DNA from: Symsagittifera roscoffensis
Lineage: Eukaryota; Xenacoelomorpha; Acoela; Convolutidae
Assembly: GCF_963678635.1 (NCBI RefSeq)
Contig: NC_087062.1
Coordinates: 92,295,845 to 92,359,844, forward strand
DNA: 64,000 nucleotides
Reading direction: 5' to 3'
The notes beneath the pieces are model-generated. The model searched no databases and had not been told where the DNA came from. It was given only the letters and a program-made list of their open reading frames with translations. The number at the start of each line of letters is the position of its first letter. Position 1 is the stretch's first letter. This document shows positions 55,476-64,000 of the stretch, in pieces. The position numbers and the translations under genes are program-made.

Positions 55476-56834
55476 CTCTGAAACTGAAACTGCAATTTAT
55501 CTATTTGAAAAATTTTGAGTTCCAAGTTGATTTTATCAGTTTTCTTTTTTATCATCAACGAAAGCGTAAATACCACTATTAATTTTTTTCTCTTTTTTCT
55601 AGTTTGAAATTTGAATTCAAAATTTGAAAATTTGAAAACCTAAAGCAACCATATGAACAGTAATTTATTTCTACTGAGAATAAAGCACTACTGAGAACAA
55701 ACTTAAATATAAGATTCTCATTGTTAATGACGACCCTAAGGTAAAAAATTCGACAGGACATTAAGGCGACAGGGCATTACGAAGACTTCATATATTTGCA
55801 GTCTTCTGATTGGATATATTTTTCTACTAAACTAAGCAATTAAATTTTTTTTTTAAAGCGGTGAAAGTAATTGCCTGTTTCTCTTTGGACTCAAACAATA
55901 GCGGCGAAAGTAGATACTATTTTCTTTTTAATCTCAATTAATTGTATTCTTAAAGCCACGGTGGAATTAATTGTCGTATTAATAGCTGTCGTCTCGTTTG
56001 TCGGCCCCCGTTATGGACATTGGTCGTGGTTATTAAAGTCAAAATAGCTGGCGACATGCCTTTTGTCCGAGTGCATCTGGTCTAGAATGGAAAGTGTCCA
56101 TCTTTTGCTTTCTTGTGAAATCTGTTTCCTTCTGGAAATCAGACGGTAAGACCAGGTTGCAAAGAAGAAATTCCGATGACACGAAAACTCAAGAGCTACT
56201 GAAGGGTCGTCTGCCCTGAAACAAAATAGAAAAAAAATGAATTTAATCAAAATGTTTCTGATCACTTCGTTGAAATTTGGAGGACGTTTTAGAGCTAAAA
56301 TGAATAAATTTGAGTCTAAAAGACTCGCAGGGGGCTGAGTGGCAGGGGGATTGAAGTTCACTCGTGTCGAAACCGAAGCAAATTTGATTTATTCTTAACA
56401 AATTGGAGAGTAAAAATGATATTGTAACCACCCAGTTGATGCCGTTCAAATATTAACCATCAATATCCAGCCTATATTGCTATGATTGTCAAATAAAATC
56501 TTATCCTTATCGATGGATTTGGTTGTCTTATCCTTATTGATGGATTTGCTTGTCAAACACTCCTATTTCTATGATTTGCTCCAGTTTGTGCATCACAGTT
56601 TAACCCCCTATGCTTACACCCCAACTTTTTAACCCGTAACAAGATAACCCCACAACAATTTAACACCCGTTTAATACCAATAATTTGTTTCAAAATAAAT
56701 CCTTTTACAAGTATAGTAGTATTTCAATGACAAGTACTAATTGAGGCCTGGGAAGCCATTCTTAATTCATTTGATGCTTCTAGCATCTCAAAATTGCATT
56801 TCCAGTAGCCAAAGAAACAAGACTGCTCGTATCA
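55476..56834. other. Non-coding stretch
   Basis: I see no supported gene. Two overlapping minus-strand frames (56,011-56,361 and 56,243-56,449) are short and unlike known proteins. A short direct repeat, GTCTTATCCTTATTGATGGATTTG versus AATCTTATCCTTATCGATGGATTTG, lies at about 56,500-56,550. Confidence 0.5.
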
Positions 56835-57395
56835 GGGCGAAGCCCTGAATGTTCCGACCGCCTTTTAAGGTTTATAGAGCAGTAATGACATGAAAAATTT
56901 AAATGTAATAAAACAAAATTATTTTTTTTTTAAATTGCGATTTTTTGTTGACGCCATATTTAAATTGAGACGCCATTTTGAGACGCCATATTAAGACGCC
57001 ATATTTAAAGTGAGACGCCATTTAAGTTGAGACACCATATTAAGTACAAAGTGATAAGTTTTGCTCCTATTAACAAATCATTTATGGCAAATAAGCTTCC
57101 TTCAGCCAATTTGGAACGATTTCTAAGACGGATTAAAAATCCGCTTACGCATTCATAGGCGGGAAAAAATTGGGCGTTGAATGTCCTAAATTGGCCAAAA
57201 TGGCAATCTTTAAACCCCCATAACCTTACAAAAAATAATCACAGGTCGAATATCTTTCAAATTTAGCTCAGGACAACAATAGTTTTCAAATGATATAGAA
57301 AAAATTGCGCCAAAAATGGCTAGTTAAAAAGTCGAAATTTTTCTGAAAAAAAACATCCGAGCACAAATATTCTGTACGAAAGTCGGAACAATAAT
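56835..57395 (+). mobile_element. MITE-like interspersed element, fullest copy
   Basis: The left part is CGTATCAGGGCGAAGCCCTG (a 7-bp hairpin with a GAA loop), then AATGTTCCGACCGCCTTTTAAGG. The right part ends CGAAAGTCGGAACAATA. TGTTCCGAC at the left and GTCGGAACA at the right form a 9-bp inverted repeat. The interior contains the GACGCCAT minisatellite (56,951-57,040) and the ATTGGCCAAAATGGCAATC block shared with other copies. It has no coding. The superfamily is not established; inverted repeats favour a DNA-transposon MITE, while the hairpin near one end could also suggest another class. Confidence 0.6.
56951..57040. repeat. GAGACGCCAT minisatellite
   Basis: Six degenerate copies of GA(G/A)ACGCCAT(A)TT(T)AA(A) with spacings of 13-20 bp (56,951, 56,970, 56,983, 56,995, 57,013, 57,030; the last reads GACACCAT). 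The copies are internal to the MITE-like element and not seen in its other copies. Confidence 0.8.
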
Positions 57396-58524
57396 TTCTC
57401 ATTCACGCGTTTAAAATAGAGCTAATCTACTGCTAAATGAAATTAGGTGGTACTTGGTTAGATTGAAATTTGTAACAAAAATAATATCTTTTTGTTATGA
57501 TCACTCATGTGGAAAAAAAAACCTAGGTATCATAGGAGCTCAATTTTTCCACATAATTTCTAGTACCTGAAGAAAACTCGATTGGTATCAATCGTGGTAT
57601 CCTAATGAAGCCCTATTAGTCTGAGTTTTTCCGTTTTTCTGACTGAAAGAACAGCAAATTACATATGACAAGAGAAGAGTCCGCACTCTTTATTATTTGT
57701 ACGGCTGTTTTAAGTATTATAGATCTCATTTTTGTAGTTTTTAATTTTGAATATTTATTTTTTTGATTTTGGAATTTGTAGTTTTAGTTTCTTTAATTCA
57801 AAAATTTGGAAGATTCTTTGCTAGTTGCTGCGCAACAAGACACCATCTTTGCTTCAACTTAGAATTTAGCTTTGTGGGCCACCTCAATAAAAGGAGGCAA
57901 TGGGAATTTATCGTATAACTAAGAGCTTTTGAAAAACAATTGGAGATTAAGATGATGACTATGAACGTATCTGCCATCCACATACAGTTAAGGTTTGCAT
58001 TGGTTCTTAATGATTGCCATCCCAAAGCTCTTTTTACGGTAATTGTAGCGTTATAAGACCATTTAGGAAATTTTTAGTTAATTTGGTCTTTTGGTCACGC
58101 TCAGGCAATACGGTCAAACAAACCCGGTTGAAGTGCCTTGCCATTAGAAAAAACTATCATCTGTTGTTTGAAACACATAGGGATGTATCAATCAGGGGTG
58201 CCGGACATCAAATCGACGGGGCTTCAAGGCAAGTCGTATAATTGGGGACTTCAAGCCAAAGATTTTCTCAAAAAGCAATGAAGCATGATTAATTTGGAGA
58301 CTGTTTTGAAAAAATTCTCGATTTCATAATCTTATTTTAACAATTGTTGGCTTTTCATAAATTTTGACCCTTTAATTGACGTTTAGGAAAGTTAGAATTT
58401 ATACATTGTTAAACGTTTCATATGATATCTACACTTAATGCATTTCCAGCTTGCTTCTTGCTTAAAAACTAACAGAAGAAACTTTCTTGCCAACAAAAGT
58501 CAGTCTTTTGCAAATAGCCTCAAT
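57396..58524. other. Non-coding stretch
   Basis: No gene or repeat is recognised. The 75-aa frames at 57,798-58,025 and 58,014-58,241 are featureless. Confidence 0.5.
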
Positions 58525-59030
58525 TTTGGAGTATTTGTTCCGACTTTCGTAGCAAAAGTAACGGAGTATTTGTGCTCGGTGTGGGTTTTTTTTCTTTAGA
58601 CAAATTTCGACTTTTTAACTAGCCATTTTTGACAGAATTTTTTTATCATTCAAAAGGTATTGTTGTCCTGAGCTTAAATTTGAAAAAATATTTTACCTGT
58701 GGTCATTTTTCCTAAAATTATGAGGGTTTAAAGATTGCCATTTCTGCCAATTTGGGGCAATTAACGCGCGATATACTTTGTGCTATTAACGCGTAAGAGG
58801 AGATTTAATCCATCTTAAAATTGTTTCAAATTGGTTTGAAGAAGCTTATTTGCCATAATTGATTTGCAAGAAAGTGCGAAAGTCATCCTTTTGTACTTTA
58901 TATGGCGTGTTCAAATTTTAGAAGAAAAAATTCATTTTATTTTATTACATTCAATTTCTTATGTTATTACTGCTCCATAAACCTTAAAAGGCGGTCGGAA
59001 TATTCAGGGCTTCGCCTTGAATGTTTATAT
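58525..59030 (-). mobile_element. MITE-like interspersed element, inverted copy
   Basis: It is the reverse-orientation counterpart of 56,835-57,395: TTTGTTCCGACTTTCGTAGC at the low-coordinate end, then GTGCTCGGTGTGGG, CCATTTCTGCCAATTTGG, AACGCGCGATATAC, and CCTTAAAAGGCGGTCGGAATATTCAGGGCTTCGCC at the other end. A further fragment of the hairpin end (CTTAAAAGCCCGTC...GGGCTTCGCCCTGATACGAGCAG) follows at 59,180-59,235. It is non-coding. Confidence 0.75.
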
Positions 59031-59235
59031 GACGTGTGGGGCAATGATTTTCACAACAAATGGCGTGTGGGAGATGATTTTATATGGCTTGTCGGGAGAT
59101 GACTTTCACAAAAAATCTCAAATTTTAGAAAAAAAAATATTTTTAATTTCTTAATATCAATTTTTTCGTATTATTACTACTCCATAAACCTTAAAAGCCC
59201 GTCAAAACATTAAGGGCTTCGCCCTGATACGAGCA

Positions 59236-60964
59236 GTTTTGTTATGCTTTGGTCTCGCTGAACGGGTACTTTTATTCTGTTGTTTTGAATAACAAACCCT
59301 TATTATGAATTCTATTGTAAGACTTTTACAAAGAAAAACATACAACAGATTGTGACGATGTTTAGTCAAATCCACAGTAAAAAATTCGCACAATTGGTAT
59401 ATATTTAAGCAAAACTGTATTTTCCTAAATATGAAGTCCAATTCTATGTAGATTTTTGAAATGCTGTTAAAAGTTTGGGAATGAAATAATCTTTTTTTTC
59501 TACTGATCCAAGTATTTCTCAATTGAAATCTTTCTTAAACGCAAGAGCCATTAGATGCGAAAATCTAAAGGAATCTCATTGAACTTAATGTGTACGGCAA
59601 GCAACTGTCACAATATCAATTTTGCTCAATGCAACAGTTTGACGAAGACATTTTACATACTTAGAAAATTAATATTTATCTATAAACCGCAGTCATGGTT
59701 CGACAAATGTAAATTGCATCAATGTTTCATGGATCAATCATAGACTGAACATCTTCAAAGTCACACACTGTACAGAAAGATTGCTGGATGCCCAAAAATT
59801 GTTAAATTTATGCGACATTTCTGAATTGCAAGAGGCAACTTCAACCAGGGAAGGGAGATTTTTTACACTGAACCGAACCTGTTGAAAATGAAATTCGTGT
59901 ACGACTTCCTCCTTCTGTGGATTCGAGTGACCCTTTCTGCTGTGAACAAATTACCGCGAGCCCCTCCCCTTTCATTGGTCTGCTGTATTAATCTCCACTC
60001 CGCGTCTTTGATCCACCTCTCCCCTGCTAGGCAGTACCGCTCTTCCAAAATAGCACCAGAATTGGTCCCTGAAAACAGAATTTCAATAAGCAAACCAGCT
60101 CAATAGTTTTAATTTAACCCTAACCCTAGCCTGACACCGGCGCACCTGTTTTGTTTGCACACTTTAAAATTTAGTTTCCAAAACATAGATTAGGAGATAC
60201 TTAAATTCTCTCTATTTCAAAATCGATTTATATTGATAGATCAACCAAAATTTTTCTAGATTATCGCTCAGTATTAGCTCATTTTATTCAATCCATTTTA
60301 AAAAAATACAACGGCAACTTTTTATCAATTCTTCTTTAAGTGAAACTCTTCGTTACTCAAAAAATTTGAAAAGCGTTAAATATCCAACATTTTGCGCAGA
60401 ATGCTTTAAATTTGAAGCACTCAGTTTACCATTGTTGTAAAAGTAACGTAAGATCCCTGTCGTGTTTTTTGTATGCCAATCTAGTGCGTTATACCCTTAA
60501 TAACTTTTGTGAAACTACACAAGAGGTTTACTTTGATACAATTTGAAATTGGAATTTTATAATTTTAAAAGTTGTTTTTGATTAACCAAAAAATTTGAAA
60601 TTTACCCAAATTTGAATTTAAAGCTTGGGCCATTTTTGGCTAGATAATTTTTTTTTTGTAACATTTTATGCAAACTTTTTTCGCATTTTTCTTTGTTTAT
60701 ATCAAAATCCAATTTTCGAAAAATGCATTCAAATTTCCATAAGTGGTTTGTTTTGTCATTTTTTCTGCTCAATTGATCTGGATAAAAAAGTAGGCAAGTT
60801 TTTCCTGATTTCAGTGCGTATTCTGGTTTCTTCTTGAGCAAAACTACTTCTATAGGTGCGCTTTGAAAATTGGCGGATGATACAATTGATTTTGTAAAGT
60901 ATTTTTTAAGAGCTGTTAATTGAATTTTGAGTACGAAAACATCCAATTGCGAAAAAAAACAAAA
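59236..60964. other. Non-coding stretch
   Basis: No gene is seen. AACCCTAACCCTAGCC at about 60,115 is only two and a half telomere-like units and means little. Confidence 0.5.
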
Positions 60965-61450
60965 GTGCTCGTATCAGGATGAAGCCCTGAATGTTTTGAC
61001 TGCCTTTTAACGTTTTTGTAGCAGTAATAAAATAGAGAAAAATAAATCTACATTTTTTTTCAATTTGAGATTTTTTTGTGAAAATCATCCTCCCACACGC
61101 CATATGAATACACAGTAATATATTTGGCTCCTATCAACAAATAAATAAAGACAAAAAGCTTCTTCAACTAATTTGTAACGATTTCTAAGACAGAATTAAT
61201 AGCGCTAAGTCTATCGCGCGTTAATTGTTCCAAATTGGCCAAAGCGGCAATCTTAAAATCCCCATAACTTTACAAAAAATAATCACCAGTGAAGTCTTTT
61301 TTTTCAAAATTAAGCTCAAAACAACAATACAGTTTGAATCATATTTATAAAATTCCGTCAAAAAGGGCTAGTTAAAAAGTAGAAATTTGTCTGAAGAAAA
61401 GAAACCACCCCGAGCACAAATGTTTCGTTCTTTTATTTCTAAAGTCGGAC
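60965..61450 (+). mobile_element. MITE-like interspersed element, third copy
   Basis: It starts TCGTATCAGGATGAAGCCCTGAATGTTTTGACTGCC (diverged hairpin end) and runs through CTAAGTCTATCGCGCGTTAATTG, CAAATTGGCCAAAGCGGCAATC and CCCCGAGCACAAATG to CTAAAGTCGGACCAAC. Its right ~370 bp are included in the tandem duplication at 61,078-62,156. Confidence 0.75.
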
Positions 61451-62156
61451 CAACAAAAAAAAAACAGTATATTCGGAATGTTATGAGTTTAGAACTTTGG
61501 TAGTATAAAATCAAGGTAATAAAAATTTAATTGATTCAATACAACAAAACAACTCGAACCTTAATGCAAATCGGTTTTACTTTGAAAAAATTTTTTATTT
61601 AAACAAATAGTTCCCCAAAAACCATCCTCCCACACGCCATATGATTACACAGTAATGGATTTGGCTCCTATCAACAAATCAATAGTGACAAGAAGCTTCT
61701 TCAACTAGTTTGTAACGATTTCTAAGACAGAATTAATAGCGCTAAGTCTATCGCGCGTTAATTGTTCCAAATTGCCCAAAGCGGCAATCTTTAAATCCCC
61801 ATAACTTTACAAAAAATAATCACCAGTGAAGTATTTTTTTCAAATTTAAGCTCAAAACAACAATACAGTTTGAATCATATTTATAAAATTCCGTCAAAAA
61901 GGGCTAGTTAAAAAGTAGAAATTTGTCTGAAGAAAAGAAACCACCCCGAGCACAAATGTTTCGTTCTTTTATTTCTAAAGTCGGACCAACAAAAAAAAAC
62001 AGTATATTCGGAATGTTATGAGTTTAGAACTTTGGTAGTATAAAATCAAGGTAATAAAAATTTAATTGATTCAATACAACAAAACAACTCGGACTTTAAT
62101 GCAAATCGGTTTTACTTTGAAAAAATTTTTTATCTAACCAAATAGTTCCCCAAAAA
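61078..62156. repeat. 538-bp tandem duplication
   Basis: The block beginning AAAACCATCCTCCCACACGCC (about 61,079) recurs at about 61,617 and is almost identical for the full 538 bp through GTTCCCCAAAAACCATC. It contains most of the MITE right half plus AT-rich flank. The short differences (ATATATTTGGC versus ATGGATTTGGC, for example) suggest a recent but not very recent event. Confidence 0.9.
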
Positions 62157-62710
62157 CCATCAAAATGTTTGAAGAAAAGTTAATCAAAAAATTTTCTATG
62201 TTTACAAAGATTTGCTGCCATAAGAGCAAAAGAAAGTCATTTCCAAAAAGTTCTCAGTTGAAACAGGTAGCGAGTCTGAAAGAAAACCCCAGGAAGAGAA
62301 ATCCAGTATTTGGTCAATGTTGGGGTACAATTTTTGAAATAGAACTGACGGCTTTCTGGAGAATTTCGACAGAAATAGTTGTAATAAAACGCATCACTCT
62401 GATTAGTTCGTTTCCTCAATTTTCTAAGAAATAGTTACTTAAATACGAAAATAAGCATCTAACATAAAAAATCGTTTAAAAAACAACAAATTTTACTCTG
62501 TACTGATTTTGCACATCAAAAAGGAGTTTTTTTTACTGTAAGTTACGAAGCAAAAAATCTTCCTGATAAAGTTATAGTCGCCATGAAAAAAACTACAGGA
62601 GAGATAAAAAAGTTTTTTTTTGATATCCTTCTGAATATTATTTTTCTGCTCATTTCGAATCTCAAAGTTCGTAGAAATAAAAAATATATTAATGAGTTAA
62701 GTATGTTGTC
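62157..62710. other. Non-coding spacer before the inverted LTR copy
   Basis: The 89-aa plus-strand frame at 62,165-62,434 and the 94-aa frame starting at 62,583 show no known motif. The latter runs into the LTR and is not a gene. Confidence 0.5.
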
Positions 62711-64000
62711 TATAACTCATAGAGTAATTTCGGATAGGGTACACCGTCTGCTCGTCACGCTATCTTATTTTCGGCCGGATAGATTCGTGCAACTTCTTAG
62801 TCTAATACCGATCCTAATCTTACTCTTATACTATCTAGTCTCAGGTTGTTTAACTAGTCTCTGCTAGGCTCAATAGATCTAGGGTATACTGGTTTATTGC
62901 GGCTGCTGAAGTGCTCGGGAGAGTCCAACTATTTCCTAAGTTAAATTCAAATCTCTCTGGTGCTGAAATTACAAGTAACTTCAGCACTTACAAATAAGTG
63001 GGTTGTTAGTTAGATGGGTCATGATTGGTTAATATTAAATACTTTACATTGGTAAAATATCTAATTTATCCAATCATAAAATGTAGTTTAGATCAGGTTC
63101 CACCCATCCGGGTTTTACAGAGTTTTTTAGAATAGTTCTTCTGCAATTCGAAGGATGGATGATGGACGTTGGTTTTTGGCGAACATCATGATTTTCTTCC
63201 GTTTCTTCTTTGTTAAAGAAGTTCCAGGAAGCTGGAGTTATAAGACGTTGTGTCTTCTAGTGACAACGACTAAGTCTTCGCAACAAACTCAAATCTGATT
63301 TCAGAATGGTTGGCTATGTCAGGTTTTTCTGTTCTGCGTGGAGAACTTCTTTTGTGTCTGATCTAGTTTGGGAATGGCGTGGAGATTGTGCGTGGAGGGG
63401 ATGCCTGGTTACTCGGATCTGTACGTATACTTGAACATCGAGGTGGTCATTGGTCTAGTTCAATGAAGTCCTTTTCTGCGAAGTCAAGTCGTACTCTAAA
63501 TCCTTTGAGTTGTGATTGTGAGTGGCATATCGATTGTGGTTGGCCATTCTCTCTCGAGTGTAGTGGGGTCGTTTTGTCTTTAGATGTTCGTCCTTGGTGT
63601 TATATTCTGATCTATGTATTGCATAATGTAATTTACATTTTATAAAACATTTATTAGTTTAATATTTTTTAATTATGATTTTAGTTAGTTGTTTTCACAA
63701 AAGCTTTTTGTTTTAGTTTGGTTATTTTGAAGAGTTACTCACCCTTGAGTAGCTCTTATTAAAAATAGAGGTGTGGTCACAAAGCTTGGATGTAGCGCGG
63801 TGGGTTAGGCCGGCTATAGAGCATGCTCAGGACGTCCTTCCTGGTGGGTTAGGCCAGGAGTGGGAGTATGATTTCATGCGGTTTTTGTGAGGGGTCCTGT
63901 TATGTGACAACGTTTTTTGTTGGGTTTGTTGTGGTTTTTCTTATGTCTTGTTGGTTATGTCCTTTTTCCAAAAAGCAAATTGTTCGTGGTATGGGTTTGT
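62711..64000 (-). mobile_element. Second copy of the LTR (inverted) plus adjoining 3' internal sequence, cut by the window end
   Basis: On the minus strand this repeats 53,346-54,641 in order, including the GTAACTCATAGAG-type end at 62,711, CAGACGGTGTACCCTATCC, GGATGGGTGGAACC and the AACAGGACCCCTCA start. The TGT of the left limit reads CGT here (63,910-63,912). Homology continues past it to 64,000, so internal 3' sequence is present. A second element on the minus strand therefore extends beyond the window, rather than a solo LTR. The two elements face each other tail to tail, 8.07 kb apart. Confidence 0.85.

Noticed and set aside
60113-60132. Telomere-like AACCCTAACCCTAGCC
   Set aside because: Only about two and a half units in ordinary sequence; consistent with chance.
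53346-64000. The inverted pair as terminal inverted repeats of one large DNA transposon (Polinton-like)
   Set aside because: The ~8 kb between them contains only MITEs and no genes, while the coding region lies outside the pair; a third, same-strand relic at 36,966 fits an LTR better. Not fully excluded until sequence past 64,000 is seen.

Overview
The window looks like a gene-poor, repeat-dominated stretch of an AT-rich invertebrate animal genome. The evidence is a Ty3/gypsy-like LTR retrotransposon, a decayed animal-type RT retroelement, a large tandem satellite, hAT-type MITEs with an exact 8-bp target duplication, canonical spliceosomal intron signals and an envelope-bearing retroelement. 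I see no bacterial operons, no tRNA or rRNA genes and no convincing host protein-coding gene. The phylum cannot be fixed from sequence alone. The short-repeat texture recalls nematodes or other small invertebrates, which is an impression only.

Layout: (1) 1-11,036, minus strand: a broken gypsy-like element with Gag, protease, RT, RNase H and integrase. It has an unusual 3' extension that resembles a macro domain, and then a third ORF that enters a GDSL/SGNH-hydrolase-like motif at the window edge. Several catalytic residues are mutated or deleted. (2) 11,040-15,290: non-coding, with a CCCCTCCGGATTG minisatellite and dispersed copies of the same motif, plus one perfect hairpin. (3) 15,290-17,830, minus strand: a heavily decayed RT-encoding retroelement, recognisable only when three frames are read together. 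(4) 17,830-20,240: low-complexity DNA. (5) 20,240-34,409: about 17 copies of an ~828-bp satellite with subfamilies and recently duplicated units. (6) 34,410-42,286: non-coding DNA with an old tandem duplication, a relic of the LTR family seen later, a hAT-like MITE and a second MITE with 15-bp perfect terminal inverted repeats. (7) 42,287-45,864: a tandem segmental duplication carrying a hAT MITE, ending at a 200-N assembly gap (45,865-46,064). (8) 46,065-54,641, plus strand: the 3' half of a retrovirus-like element. Its order is two small membrane ORFs, a 378-codon ORF without any methionine codon, an 872-aa envelope-like glycoprotein, a 597-aa orphan protein, an intron starting 3 nt after the last stop, and a ~1.2-kb LTR. 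(9) 54,642-62,710: interspersed MITE-like repeats and a 538-bp tandem duplication. (10) 62,711-64,000: a second copy of the LTR and its 3' flank in opposite orientation, running off the window.

The most interesting region is 46.7-52.7 kb. It is a near-gapless, A/C-rich, G-poor ORF chain in which two neighbouring pairs overlap by exactly ATGA. It also contains a 1.13-kb segment with only one ATG, which is closed by a stop three codons later. This suggests coupled, leaky-scanning or splice-dependent translation of an envelope plus accessory proteins. The Gag-Pol half of this element should lie in or beyond the gap.
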